Translations under genes and position numbers: made by a program
DNA from: Phalacrocorax aristotelis
Taxonomy: Eukaryota > Chordata > Aves > Suliformes > Phalacrocoracidae
Length of the DNA: 64,000 bases
NCBI RefSeq assembly: GCF_949628215.1
Contig: NC_134283.1
Coordinates: forward strand, 30,234,975 to 30,298,974
Direction: 5' to 3'
Notes under the pieces: generated by a model
The model's input: the letters and a program-made list of their open reading frames with translations, nothing else
Told to the model about the DNA's origin: nothing
The model's database searches: none
Part shown: positions 11,801 to 26,700 of the stretch, piece after piece
Position numbering within the stretch: the first letter of the stretch is position 1
How the letters are laid out: each line of letters starts with the position of its first letter

Positions 11801-14800
11801 ATATTAGCATTGTCAACACGAAAGACTTTATTTACCGCACAGAAAAGAAAATATTCGGAATAGTGTAATTTGTTTCGGGGAACGCACAAAAAAGTTTCAA
11901 CAACTAACACACAGTGTTTCTTTGCAAAATAGCCCTTTGCATGATGCTGAAGCTGAAATGGTTTTTGCCCACTGGTATCTACGTTCTTGTAAAAGAAGGT
12001 CATTAGCCTCTATTGTGACTGCTCCTTTTGGATTACCCGTCTTTGTCTTTACAAAAGTCAAATGATAAATAAAGATAGTGTGATAATAGAGATGAGAGGT
12101 TAAACTATTATTTATTTCACATTTTATGGAGAGATTCTGTAAAGACTGTTATTGACCTTCTCTGCCTACAAAATAAGTGTCATGTACTTATTCCAGGCAA
12201 TCCATTTACAATGAAAAATAAATTATAGTCTTGCTGAAGAGGTATAGGCATGCATGCAGGAACTGAGGTACAACATTAAATCCTGGTGCAGAGCAGTTGC
12301 TGGGTTAAAGTGCATCACAAATTCACATTGTTATGTCTCTGAGCATATTGGATGAGGAAATAGTAGAGAAACAACAGATTTCCTCCTGTGATTTTTAAAG
12401 TCTTCTTTTAAATGTCATCAGGGAGTTGGATAGATTTGAGCATGTGAAAAGTATATAGCACTTTTTCATTTCTTTGAGTTTATGTAGAGAGCTATAAAAG
12501 TAAACAAAAAAAAATATTTTTCATGTGTTCCTTTAAGTAGAAATAGCTGAAGAAAAATCAATGTAACAGCCACCCACTTACTGTGCCTTAATGACATTAA
12601 TAGTATGCCCTTACGATTGTTTGTGGCAGTACTTCTGCAACATACCGTAAATTAGAACACACCTCAGAAACAGGACTGCAACAGTTGCTTTAACCTTGAA
12701 ACCATCATAGTACTTCCTGACTGCATATAGTATGGAAGCTTCATGTTAAAATGAAAAGAAACTCCTTATCTGAGCATCCTAAATTGTGAGGATGTTAGAA
12801 ATCCAGACTAAGCATCTCATAATGCTAAAAATTGAGAGAAAGAAAGAGAAGACCTCATAAAAATATAATTTTCTTTTGTATAAAGCAGGCAGAGTCTTCT
12901 GTTTCCTCACCCAGTCTGTCTTTCAGGCCCAGAACTGACCAAATTCTGACCATTTAGAAAGCTTTAAAAGCCACTTCCACCTGCAGCCTTTCTAGGCTGC
13001 CTAGTTGTCACTTCACCTGTGACCACACCACAATATTACAGGCAGGAGTAAATGAACCATAATTGTAGAATCATAGAATCATAATGCCTTTTTGAGGAAG
13101 CAATTATAGCCATCCAAGACATGGCCTTCTTTCCTAGCCTGACTTGTCAAGGTGTGTGAAACATGCTCAGAGAAGGCAGCAAAGAAGTCTTCCAGGTGGC
13201 TGGAAAACTACTGATAGCATAGCTCTACATCATAGTGAAAGCAAAGTAGGGAAGGAAGTGCCCTACAGCCAAGTATGAGGTAGGTCAGAAATTGTGGCAA
13301 AGAAACTGTCTAACATTGCTTCTGCATTATGTCTTTGCAAAGGATTACCCAACTGCATCGTTCCCTTCTTGCCCGGAACTAAACAGTCTGCAGGATACTG
13401 GTTGGCTGCTCAGGCTAAGAGAGGTAAGAGGACAATTGTTTTACTTACCTCGTCTTCCTTGTTTCAAAAGCAAAACGCGTAGAAAGATTAAAATATTTTA
13501 AACGCCTGAAGAAGTAAGGTCATAGTTCATTTCCCAGCTGATATTTGGGCAAATACCTCTGAAGTCTGCTGCATTTAACTACTGGAGAAGCACTCTGATT
13601 AGTTTAGCATACTCATTTGTTCCTCGGAGTAAACCCCGAATTCTCAAATGCATTAAATAAGACACATAGAAAAGTCCTTATCCAATGCTTTCTTACAAAT
13701 ATCTTTATCAAAAGTATAGGAAAAACAGCCAAGAAACATCATAAGGAAAGGAAGAAACTGTAGCCTAAAAATAAGGCAACCACATTTCCCAGAAACTTCT
13801 GAAGTTCTCAGGAGGATGTTTACCTGGAAGAAAATATTTCTGTAAAGGAGAGTAGGCTAGATCTGACTGTACTAGCCACAGCCCCAGAGATAATAGAAGG
13901 TAAGAAAAATGTGAGATAAAACTTCAGCTCCTCAACAGCATTTCAATGGTATGCTCCTGCTAGCAGCCTTGTTCTGCCTAAAAGTTTGTTGAGTTCAATT
14001 GTATGGCCCTTCTTGCAGCATGTACTCTAATTTGGAAAGAACGTCTACACATTGGCAAGGTTTCAGTAGTCACCTGTTTCTGAGACAAAACATACCAAAT
14101 CTAGTACTGATATTTTGTTTGCGAATAGATTGTTATGAAGTGTGCCTTGCTTTTCATATTTATAACTGTCTTGGAAAATCTGTCATTTTAATGACTGAAG
14201 TTTTCCTTTTTTCCCTCTTAGTCTTGAAAAAGACCAAAATCTCCAAAGGCTTTCTTTTCATGGCATCACACTGGTTCAGATTTGTGTTTACTCTTACTTT
14301 TAGACTCCCCAAAGTAGGATCTGCTGAATGTCTCCTAATTTTGTTTTTGTTTAACATACAAAGGATTTATTACTTGCTTGTATATCAAACTCACACTTTA
14401 AATTGAATCCTGTCTCTAAACACCTTCCAATGGCCTCCACAAATTTCTTGACAGTTCATCCTTTATATAGTTCATCCGTTATATATACACCTCTATTTAT
14501 CTCTGAAGTCTCCAAGCAGCTGTGAATAAATAAATTCTCATTTTTCAAAAGTATATCTTAATTTAGTCAAACTGCATGTCCTATACCTGACAAGATGTTG
14601 ACTGAGGAATAAAATAAGCAGAAATGCTTTAATAGGAGTGATTACCTTCATCTGAAAGGGAAAGAAGTTTCAATATTTTTGTGAGTTATGTGTAGTTCTA
14701 TGTTTCATGTTAAATGGATGAGGTGTAAAATAACTTCTTTTTTAAACATAAAATAGGTGGTGAGGGACGTTTAGTGAAACAGTGCCCCTTGCTGGGAGGT

Positions 14801-17116
14801 TTGTGTTATTGTTCCTGATTATATTGGTTTTGAAAGCTCATATGATCAGTTTCTCATGAGTTCATTCCTGGAGGGGATATTAAACACATTATTGCTAACA
14901 ATAAGCACCGCCTTGCTTATGTCACTGAATTATTTCAGTACTGGCTATAGCAAGAGGTGGACAAGTTTGGGAATTGAAAGGAAATAATGTTTTGAGTGAC
15001 ATTTTGATATCTCCCATTCACAAGCATTGTGTTAGATCTGTCAAAGTTTACACCTGTAAAACTGAGTCTCAAATGGCAGTATGGGCTTCTGCCCTGACTG
15101 TGCCACAGGAATCCAGACTGCTTGTCTCACCAGCTCCAAAACAAGACCATTTTATGCCTGCCAACTTGAGATTCAAGAGCTACACTGAGTTCTTCCCAGC
15201 TTACGAATAATGAACAATAAAGACACTAGAGTAGAAATGTTTTCTTGAAATAATTAAAACTATCAATGATGCACAAGCTGGCACAAAATCCAGTTTATGT
15301 GCTGGCTTTGCAGGGAACAAAAATAGGAAGAAATTATGTTAATGAACAAAGAGCTGACATGGTTCTAAATTTAAGCAAGGAGCAATTTGTTGAGTGAGAA
15401 AATATGCTCCTTATACAGTTCATTTCAGATGGTAGACTTGCTTTAAAGGAGGTTTCATTTTATCTTATCTTGGATGCATTGATGTAGAGAGGTTTAAAAA
15501 GTATAATTAATTAACCTCTCCTGCTGTCACAAAAGGCAATACCTACCTCTCTTTCTTTCTTACTTTCCTTTTTGAGGACACCGAGGGAATAATCACTATT
15601 GTGAGCATGCTTTCAAAAAATGCAGAATACCAGAATAAGAACGTAATTGCTGAAAAATTTTTCCCTGAAATCCCTGGAAAAGGTTACATCCATAGATCAA
15701 ATCAACCCCTTTTCTTTCCTGTGTGAGAGTCACAGTGAGCCAGACTGCCATACCTTCTGTTTCTGGCCCAAAATCTCATTGCTCACATAGCTATCCACAT
15801 TGTATTATTAGAGTGAATAATTTCAGATGCAGTCAAATTTTAACATCTAAAAGTGCTTCCATTGACTGGTCACACTCTTAAAGCTTAGACAAATGAATAG
15901 GAACAGTAGAATTGCTAGTTATTAATACATCATATGTACTGGCACATGTATTCCTGAGTGATGTGCATCATATTTTATGTACACCCACATACACAATTAA
16001 AACAGTGTATTTTTCAAACCGAGCAAGATCATCTGAAATCACCTTAAGACTCACTTGTTCTGCTGTCCATATTATATCCATATCATAGTTAAATATGGAT
16101 TTTTTTCCCTCAAATACATTTTATTATTCAGTTATTTCTGATATAGCTCAGCCTTTCTTTGACCTCAAATAGAGAGTCACATTTTACTGGCAGGTTACCC
16201 CTACTACTGAAGTTATTCAGATTGATTCCTTCTGGAAACAATTAAATGGGTTGTTACTAGGCATATTAGCAAGGTCACTGTTCACATCACAAGCTGTTTG
16301 CACTGTCCAAAATTTTTAGCCACCTGACAGGTGTTACAGAGCTTTGTTTAAAGTGACTGTATGTCACTCGTCCAGCTACTGTACCCTGCAGTCACTATGT
16401 TACTTGCTAGGCTCACAAACTCTGCAGAGACGAGGTGTGAATGCATCAGTGACTCATGCTCTTACTCACAATCAAGCTTCACCTTAGACTGAAGTTCATT
16501 GCTGCCAGTTGTGCTTCCCAGCAGCAAGGAAAGAGGGATTTAATCAGATGAGAGTGCCTAGGCCAAGTGATAAGTCATGCAACACTTTCCAACAGTGGGC
16601 AATGCCAGGCTGATTAGGCACAGTAGGCTACCTCCGAAGCATTTAAAAGACCTATCAGACATATATTTTATTGCATCAGCAGTTGCCAGCAAACCCTTGC
16701 TAATGTGGTCAAAGTGTTAATGACCAATGGCATGAAAGTTGCTTCTTGCAGCTTTTTCAGAAAGTGACCAAGGCCATGCTACTTATGCAGTAATGTTCAC
16801 CTGCTGATAGACCTTTGTGTCAGAGAGACTTTTAAGAAGGCAGCAGTAAAACAACCCTACATGAATCATCTTGGTGAAGCAAACTGACCTCCTTATTTTG
16901 GAATGACTACATACTTCTATATGTGACTGGTTTTATGGCACTTTTAGTCTTTTTTTTTCCACTGGTACAGTTATCAGAAACAAACGTGTAAGTTAGGAGA
17001 CAGACTTCTTGAGAGCAAAACCAACAAGTAAATAATAAAACACTGAGTATCAGAGAACTGATGAATTTTTGCTTCCCCAAAGGTTGATTTGCAAGAGGGG
17101 CTAGGTTTTGTTATAT
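5896..17116. other. Long AT-rich non-coding stretch
   Basis: I see no protein-coding exon I can support. The longest frame (13999-14406, plus, 135 codons) is rich in Phe/Leu/Ile/Tyr as translated AT-rich DNA tends to be and has no recognisable domain. A tiny CR1-tail-like motif (agaatcatagaatcataat) occurs at about 13068-13086 without a CR1 body. Confidence 0.5.
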
Positions 17117-17320
17117 GAATCATAGAATCATAGAATGTCCTGAGTTGGAAGGGACCCACAAGGATCATTGAGTCCAACTCCTGACCCTGCACAGGACAAC
17201 CCCAAAATTCACATCATGTCTCTGAGGGCGTTGTCCAAGTTCTTGAATATCATCCGGCTTGGTGCCATGGCTGCCTCCCTGGGGAGCCTGTTCCAGTGCT
17301 CAACCACCTCCTGGGTGAAC
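17117..17320 (-). repeat. CR1-type LINE fragment, copy 3 (short)
   Basis: About 205 bases: tail gaatcatagaatcatagaat, then 'gttggaagggaccc', 'gagtccaactcctgacc' and 'ctgcctccctggggagcctgttcc'. It belongs to a different CR1 subfamily from copies 1 and 2 (different spacing and consensus). Confidence 0.9.
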
Positions 17321-18724
17321 ACTATGTACAAAATGCACATTGCTCTGATGTGATATGATGATTAATATAATTCACCGTGGGATTTTAAACTTCTGAATTT
17401 CTCTCCTTACTGTTTTTACATATTTTTAAAAAACATTTACATTGAAAGTTCTTGTTAGAAGAAAAAGCTATAAAAGCAGCCACTGAAGCAATATAATCTA
17501 GGTGTTACAAAAAGCTTGGGCAGTAAAATGTCATAATTTTTCTCCAGAAAATAAATGCTCTCATGTCTTTCAGTAGAGGCATGTGGCTATGAACACAGAG
17601 CAGAGACTCTGAAATGGTCCTAAAGTTCAGTGTCAGTTGTTGGTATCAGCCATGCCAAGGTAGCTAAGACCACAACTTCTGATCATATGATAAGGCATAA
17701 AAATTACTGTGCAAATTACTGAGGGATATGTACCAGACCAATGTAACTATCTAAGCAGAGCCCTTTTATGCCATGGTACTTATTATTCCGAATTTCTTTT
17801 TGATTTTAGAGACACACAGAGATTTTAACTGTTCGGTTGCTGAAATGATGCAGTACTTTAGCCCTTAAAGGCCAAAACTTCTGTTGTGTTCAAATCTTCA
17901 CTAACATAAAGCTAAAAAGAAAAATCTAGTACTTCTGTTTGAAAACTGTTTTTGTGCTCTCACAGATTTAGTTCCAGTTCTTCCACTCTTTAGCAGAGCT
18001 TGGATTCTGAGGCATGTCCTTAAGGTCCCTCTAGGTGTCTCTTTTCGCAGGCAAAGCTCAGGCTGGAGTCTGGGTCGTGCTCTGTGTCCAGGTTTCCACT
18101 TCGAGATAGCAAATAGTTTCCATAAGTTTTCAAGTCAAGAGATTTTATGGCTTCTTGGACCATTTCCTAATTCAACCACTGGCTTTTTCACCCCCTCTCG
18201 CACCTGTGCAAGAATAAGATAGGTTTGTTAGAAGTAGAACTGGGCTTGGGTGATTCTTAAAAGCATTAGTTATCCTGTGGCAAAAATTATGTTAATGACC
18301 TGACTGCTGTGTGACGTTTGCTTGGCTGTTACATTGCCTACTCCTCGTGAAAAGAGGGTGGGTGTGAATCTGCTCTGTACTCTCTCTCTTCTCCCTGAGA
18401 CACAGAAATGAACAATAGTTAGCAGAGCAAGATCTTTGTTAAGTCATATTCAGTCACTATCTGTAGTCTTTGTGTGATTCCATTTAGAAAATAAAAATAC
18501 AAACACACACCCTGGAATCTGTAGTCTTGCCTTCTGAAGAGAGGAAAGTTGCTGGGCAGGAAATGAATGTCGCAATGTCACAATGCAGGACTGTCACCAC
18601 AAATGAAGGAAATGAATGTCATAATCTTGATTTCTCAAGTTTGTAAAAAAAAATCTGGTCTAATTGGACCAAAATTCAAAACCTTAACCAAAAAAATAAT
18701 GACTAGACAAATCACGACCAAAAC

Positions 18725-18744
18725 AAAAAAAAAAGGGGGGGGGG
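18725..18744. repeat. A10-G10 homopolymer junction
   Basis: Ten A directly followed by ten G; an unstable simple sequence prone to sequencing and assembly error. Confidence 0.85.
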
Positions 18745-20704
18745 AGGAACTGTTTATGTCAGAATAATGGAAGCATTTACTTGCAATACTTTAAAGATGG
18801 CAAGTGGAGATTGGCTTTTGAAATTCAGATTCACAGGTGTTGATTCAGTCTTATGAACAGTTTATATTTGAGTCTGCACTTTTTAATAGAATATGTAGGA
18901 GGAAAGTTTATAAAAAATTCTTGATCAGCTGTCCTGATTACCTGAAAAGAGAGGTGGCTGAATCTCTTGCAGCATTTGTAACTTGCTGTAATTACTTTCA
19001 ATCTACTGTGGTGTTTTAAAAAACAAACCTTCAATCAATAAAAATGCTTTTGTTTTATATACTACTAAATATATGTCCCATCATACATAGCCTGCTTACC
19101 AGTAACTGGTAGCACAGAGTTCCTCAGAAGTATATTTCAGGAAAGCTTTGTAGATGCAGGATGTAGAGCATGCAGAATGGAGTACATTGTAAAATACACT
19201 CATGAAAGAATTGCTTGGGAAACCTAAAATGAGACTAGACACAAAACGTAAAATGTGTTAAAAGGCATGATGACACTGTCAGGGAGCTAGAAAATCTAAG
19301 CAGAGGCACAGTAACCTCTGCAGTTCTGTAATGAAAACCTATGGATTCATTACGACCACAAATAGGGAGCCTGACCAGCAGTGAACAATTTATTTTTCAC
19401 CTGCTCATTTTTTTTTATAATCTCCATTGCAAGAGTGTAAATTCACAAGAAAATGTCTTGCGATACTAATTAACATTAAAATTACAGAGGGATTATGTGA
19501 ATAAAATATTGAGATGAGTTTGCTCAGGAAAAGTAAATATTTACACAGATAAAGAAGTTTTTAATTTCGTAGGTTACTTATTTATTTAGAGTTAGGCCTT
19601 ATAATTGTCCACATCAAAAAACCTGCAATATTATACATAAACTGGCAATGAATGTCAGAATATTACCATTGCTGTTTTACTTAATTTCAGTAGTTCTCAT
19701 TTAACTTTAGAAGGAAACTAATAGTGGTTTACATGTCCCAGAGATGTCAAAAGAGGTATTAAGCAATATTATAGGCATAAAGAAATAATCCCACTTTATT
19801 TTCATACCTTCTGCAGACTGTGCAGAGGAAAAATGTGAATGGATTAGGAAACTGGTGTAATACCTGTCCAGTAATGTTATGTGTGAATGTCTATGAACTC
19901 TCAAAAGTTAAACTATTTTATATTAAGTTCCTCAAGTGCTTGGGGAAGAAAGGAACAAAAATAACATACTGTCAAACTGGCATGTAAAGATCCACTTCCA
20001 ATCGGCCATTTTTATTTTCTTGGTGCATACAGAGCCTAATCCAGTTTTTTGTAAACAAGTTGTTTCTGGCTGAACCAACAATTCTTTGCTGCAAGTGTCT
20101 TCCTGCATCTTCAGTGACAGCCAAGCAGAAAAGGGGGTGGCTTTGGACATGTAATTTCAGTCTTTGCAGGCATATAAGAGTGCATGGATCTGGAAATATT
20201 TGGGGGTATACAACTCTAGCAACACACCCTTTATTTTGTGATATACTCTCTCCAAGGCTGAATGACTAACCTTATGCAAGCGTGTAGTTGGGAGACATTG
20301 CTGCTACTGTTGATGGTTGTAACTGAGTAAGCTAATTTCAGGAAGCAAGTCTTGTCTGAATATAATATACATATAGCACATAGAGCACCCTTTTATTTTA
20401 ATATTATGACACACTTCCAGACGTATACCTGAAATATCAAGGGAGAAAACCTCAGAGTGTAACTTTATGAAGGTTCAGGAAATGGACTTGTCTCCTGCTG
20501 AGGGGTGACTAAAGCATCTGCCTGGTCTGGAATAGGATATTTTGATTGCAAGCATTCAGATAATATGCAATTCTGCAGAGGATCTAGACATTCTGGATTT
20601 TAGAGTATCTGTGATGAGGGTAGAGGGTACAGTGTGTAGGCATTAATTAGTTCTGGATTTTTTGAAACCCAGGAAAAAGCTTTTATTGATATTTTTATTG
20701 ATAA

Positions 20705-20778
20705 CAGCTGCAGGGTGACTCCAGTAGACTCCAGCAGAAAATATTTTTTGTGAGTTTACTGGAGTCACCACACAGCTG
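20705..20778. other. 74-base imperfect hairpin (inverted repeat)
   Basis: Arms 20705-20728 and 20755-20778 pair as CAGCTG, a 3x3 internal loop, then 15 bp (ggtgactccagta perfect, plus one G.T and one A-T). The 26-base loop (A-rich then T-rich) can extend the stem. Size and shape fit either a primary microRNA stem or the two ends of a small transposon relic. No coding frame. Confidence 0.55.
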
Positions 20779-23700
20779 AAATAGTTACAGAAAGCAAAGA
20801 GGCAGTTGGTATGGCTAACATGCCATAATTTGTACCCAATGATGACTGGAATCTGTTTCTTGCCCTCCTGGAATGATACACAGGTCCATCATGTGCAGGG
20901 AAAGAAACAGATGAGGGCTTTGAAAGGATGCCTGGATTCATAGGACAAGTATCTTGTCCGCTATTAATAACTCTTGACCACCTTATTCCACATTACACTT
21001 CATTAAATTTTGATATGGTGTTATTTCTTGTTCAATTTGCAAATGTTAGGATGGACTTCCTTTACTTATAGCTAAAGGTAGCTCCTGCATTATTTGTGGG
21101 AACTGGAAGCACCTACCATTTCTTTGTGCTGTGATTCTATTTGAGCGTGTGTCTGTAGCATGCATCAGTCTGGCGACCAAATTACATGGATCCTGTTTAT
21201 GATTTATCTAGCTTCCAAACTTCTTGAGAAATGAGCATAATAAAAAATGATTGTGAAACATTTCTGTGGTGAAATGTCAGTGCTAATATATCAGAATGTA
21301 CAGAAATGGGTATTATGTATAACCGTAGACATTTTGCTGCATTTAAATGTGCCTGATTTGTCATAAAATAATTTCTCTGTGGTTCCAAAGAAATCTAGTC
21401 ATGTCATAAGAGATTTCACCCATTCAGAGTTTACAGGAGAAACTATCAGTTCTCAGGCTGGTTCCTGGAGTGGTCTTCTAAATTCTCATTTTTGTCTTTT
21501 TGAGGGGTTTTGAGTTCTTTTTTCTTGCCCTTATGTAGTTTGATGGTACATTTTAAATTGTTTTTATTAGAGAAAAAATGTAATATTATTCTGAACAGGA
21601 CAGACCCTGAAAAGAAGCATAATTTTAGTGTTAGTAGTTATTGACTTTCTTAGATATAAACCAACTGTGATGAAGCAATGGGGAGAAGGACCTAACTTCC
21701 CATTTTTGGAAACATGATCAATAACATTACAAAGAGATATGTGTAGGAACCTCAAGAGAAACCTTAACTTTGACATGTAGAAGCATTTGTTAAACACTAT
21801 CTGTCTATTAAAGCTCATCAGTGGAGTATGAAATAATACTGGGAGGATGATATTATCAAAACTTAGTTGGTCTGTGAACTGGACAGACCTCTGAGATGTT
21901 AATGAGTCCATTTATCCTTTGTACAGAGTTGAAGCTTGATTAGACTTTTAAAGTTCTCTTCTGTGTCTTATTTCAACTGTTTTTCACGTTGACATCCTTG
22001 TAAAATGAAACAATAATATGACGTACTTCATTGCTCAGGCAAAACTAAGTTTTTCATCTTTGCTCCCATCTAGACCTGCCAGGCCTCGTACACTATGTGT
22101 GAAGTTTGTTCAGTCAGCACCTGGAACTCAGTAACATTAATCATGCAGCAGCACAGTCTCTCTCTTGCTTAATGATACCAGGTGCCAAATGCATGAGAGG
22201 GACAGAGGCCATTGTTGTTACTTCTCTTCCACACTCCCTCCTCTGCCAAGTCATGTACATGCAGGTACAGCACCCCTAGCATGTGATTCAGCTTACAGAG
22301 TTTCAGATACTGGGTCAGAAAAGTGATGAGAGTTGTATCTACTGCCTTTGTACAGGTATGTTACGTATCCTTCTCCACTTGTCACGTATCCAGTTCCTCT
22401 CTCTCTCACTGAAAGTATTTTTAACATAAATATAGACTTTTATTTCTGTTAATAAGTTATATTTATATGCTCTGTTTTGGATATTAGTTTTCATGCTAAC
22501 ATTTGCATTTGTACCTGTCCTAACTTAACAAAATGTGGCCTTTGTCATACTGTGAGAAATTCAAGCCAGGACATGCAAATGTGGGGAGATGAGATCTTAG
22601 TCTTTGATGCTAAGTAGTTGCCACAAAATGATCACAGCTAATAACTTGTTAACTTGTGTCATAGTTATTTCAGAGCAGTCTTGTTCATATTTGAAAGACT
22701 GTTAAACTCCAGTTAAAATAACTAATTTCACACATTCTCTCTTCTGATAAAACAATCTGAACAAAATGCTACTATTTCCGTTTACTTATTTGTTTCAGAA
22801 GATAATGCAACTTTGTCCATGTCTGCATGTATGATATGGCAGCTCATCCAAGTAAACACATGATGATTTTTGTGCAGGCACAGACACAACAGGGGTATGT
22901 AAATATGAGATTTTCCACAAGATAAAGGCAAAAGCTGGAATCAAAGACTAGCGATTCACAGTGTGTTAGTCAGCAGTCCTCTAAATTTGATGCTGTTTCC
23001 TGAGTTCAATAAAGAAAACAACCTGGATGAAAGATTATTTTTTTACAGTGTAAACACAGACAAAATACAGCAAAGCACATTTGTGTGTGACAAAAGACCT
23101 GTATTCATCAAAAGCTAACTTCAGTAAGGGGAGATCCAGTTCTCTCAACTGCCACTGTAGTCAACAGAAAGGAAAAGGTTTTCTTTGGGGTTGTTTGAAT
23201 AAGCCTGAATTACCTACTGTGGATGGCACTGTGAGGGATAATCACTCTGACAGCATAGAAAGAGCCTAGTATGAGTAGCTTCGGCAAGTGTCTTCCTTCC
23301 TTTTGCTACATCCCTTCCCCCTAGGATTACAATATCACTGAGTGGGAAGCTAATACAATGTGTATTAAGGCAGTGGCATTAATTATCAGACATCTATTAT
23401 ATACTTGTCATGTTCACATTTGGACTAAATCACCAACCTTTTCAGCCAAGCATATTGCTGCTTTCAATTTACTTTTGCCTGATGTGTTTTAATTGTGGGA
23501 AGGAGGGCCTCTGGTGGCTTCCCTTTTGTTGCTCTGTAGTTCTACCATTCCAATTTTCAGAGGTTGTAATACTTACTGAGAATGCATTGTGTGGAATTTG
23601 TGGCACAGTTGTATTTTTACAGCATGCACATCATTGAAAAAAATTATGTCTGTTGTGGTTTTTTTATTCCAGACAGCCAATTTATGAAAAACCTTAGTTA

Positions 23701-26700
23701 CAGGGAAACAGCTGAGACAGGAATCAGTTCAGGATCTTTTGTTGTGCCTCCTACTGGCCATTTCATGAGTTAATAAAAAAGAAATCTGATAAAGCAACAA
23801 AAGTAATCAATCCTGTAATTTTAAAATAGTAATAGAATTTCCCTGAGCAGATTGTTATTCTTTTGTTCTTCTTAATTCTCATTTCTATACCTCTAATGCT
23901 TATAGGCTATTTCATGTAGTAATGTATGGAAGTTGGCAAATGAAAAATAATGTAGATAATTACAATAGAAACAGCTAATAGAAGAAGCTGTAATATCTAC
24001 ATTGTGTTTCTAACCATTACAGTTTATAGTATTAAATGAATTTAAGTGAAGAAGGGATAATTTGCAGTGTAGCAAATGATAAACCTGATTTAGTGATATC
24101 AGCATACTCTCTGCAGTATTTCAGGCAGTATGCTGTTACTGGTATGAGAATGTAGGAAGATGAAACAGCTCTGTGGTAAGATATCTGTAAAATCTGAGTT
24201 ATTAAACAATGCCATCTCAATGAAAAAGGCTCAGCATTTTCCAGAAGGCAATCTGGAATCACTGGTTTCTTAGGATCTGGAGGCAATTTCACAATTCCTT
24301 GCTTTATAAAATTACTTTCCCTGTGTGGATGAGAAAAATCTTACTGAACGGCATGTGGTACATGAAAGGATGTAGAGAAGTATATGCAAGTGTATATAAG
24401 AACTAGAATCTGATATAGTTTAACAGGTCTAGGTAGCTGCATGCTAATGAGTGAAGGTTCACTGTTGCTATGAAGCCCTATGTCATTTCAACGGTTTTAT
24501 TATGAATTGGAAAAATATATGGTAACATCAGAAATCACTTTTATTGTGAAATCCAAAAAGCATGAGGAGTTCCCGAATGCTTCTTGAAAATCTTCCACCC
24601 AACTCCTGGATGTATCTGAATTTCACTTCAAACAGCCCTACAAGACTAGCTGTGCTTCCAAATTCCATTGGCTAAGACTATGCATGCCAAGCAGGACTTC
24701 TGCTTTCATGAGTAATTCTCCCTTTCCATGACATATGGATCATGAAGAAAGCAAAAATGTTTGTGAATCCCCCAAAGTTCCATTAAGGATAACATTTATG
24801 GTTAGTTCCCCAAACTATCACACCAGAACCTGATTGATATTTACTGTTTATCTCTTAAAAAATTCACCACCTAATCACCTGACTTTATTAAAAAACTGTA
24901 AACGTTAAATAGGAAAAAGCTACAGGAAACATGCCTTTATTTTTACATAAAATTTATTCACACCAACTAGGCAGTTTCAACAGACGATTCTATCTGTATT
25001 AGCATTGTACAAGCACTTGCCTTCAATCATTGATTATTCACACCTTTAGCATCCCATATAATTATCTTAAATCCTACATTTAAGAACTACTTAAAGGCTA
25101 GAGTGTAAAACCTATTATCACATAAAAAAATCTTTCCAGCACACCAAGTGGAGACCTTCCAGAGTATCTACAAAGCATAAGCTTCTGCTGTTTATTGTTG
25201 AAAATATTTTTCAGAAAAATTTTTCAGAGCAATGGGAAGCACCTTGTAAGGTTTAATGTTAGATTTTAAACTGCCCATGCAAACAAACAGAAGACAAGAA
25301 CATCTGGGATGTTAAAACCTGATGTGCTGCAACCTTGAAAAACATAGCACTGACCAGAAATATATTTACTGGTCTAACAACAGAGGAAACAGGGTTCTAT
25401 ATAGTGATGTCCATCTTCCACTCAGATGCCACTGTGCATTTTCTTAGTTCTTTGCCCACTGTAGTGAAAGAACTAAAGGAGATCCTCATCTATTTTCTTC
25501 TATAATCTTCTGCTGTTCAGGGTCTCCTTAAATGAAAATTGGTATCTAAAGTGTAAGGCAATGATATGTGCCTCTAAGTCTGATAATGCTATGCATACAG
25601 CAATCAGAAAACTTAAGTATGCAGACAAGCACTTACTAAGTGCAGGATTTTACATGGTCTGAACTGTTGTTTGGTTTTTATAAAATATATGCATTTAATA
25701 TAGTCAGTTTCTTAGAGCAACACAGACTTAATTACATTGCTGCTGTGAAATGCTGTAATGGTTTTCATTCTGTAGGTGGAAACTAGTGTTTTTAATGTTT
25801 TCTTAATCAAATATTATTAAAATATTATCAGAAAAGTGTATTATGTATTTTATAATTTCTTGAAGTTTTCTGGCTGAAAACTCCTCAAGCAAAGGAGTTT
25901 CACAACCCAATATACTATGTCACAAATATATATTTTAGCTCTGGGTTTAATCCTCCTTGTTCATGAGCAGGTGTTAAGGCGAGTCAGTTCACTTAGCAAT
26001 CTATTCTACCTGTCACTCGTTGCCTCAGCTAATTGGATTGTAAACTTTTCAAGACAAAGTCTGGCTTTTGCTTTACTGTTTTCTACCATGATCTGGTCAG
26101 GCTTTTTATTGCCCTCAGTATTTACCAGTTTTCATCAGTGAAAATCTTACACATGCTCTAAAGCTTGTGAAATACATTATTTCATCAGAAATAACCCTCA
26201 TATCCTGAGGTTGCGTGATTTTGTGTGTCTGTGTTGCTTTGATTTCTATTTGAATTTCCTCACAATCTGGATTAATAATTTTTTTTATACTCAGGCAATG
26301 GTAAAAAAGCAGTTCGTCTTTTGTTAGAGCTTTTGATGTGAAAGTTTCATAACATTCATTGAAACTTCAAACTCTCCTATTAGATCCACTAGGAAAATTT
26401 TATAAAAGCTAAAGCTTTTAAAGTAACAGCAAATAGTTAATAAACAGTAAAATTTTATTTCCCTATATCATCCCCTAGGTATTGCAGTGTTTGTAAATAT
26501 GTTTTCCTTAAAAGATAGACTCTATTAATGTTTATTAAGCCACTCACTAAAATACTGTTTGTCTTTGAAGTGAGTACATTTTTTTTCTACCTCCCATTAG
26601 AATAATTTCTTTAAAATATTTTTATAACTGTGAGGTACAACATGAGATCATGGTCTCTCTCTTTTTACTTCTTGTCTGATTATACAGAAAAATAAATTTG

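Noticed and set aside
13999..14406. 135-codon plus-strand frame
   Set aside because: Hydrophobic AT-driven composition, no family resemblance and no splice context. Not supported as a gene.
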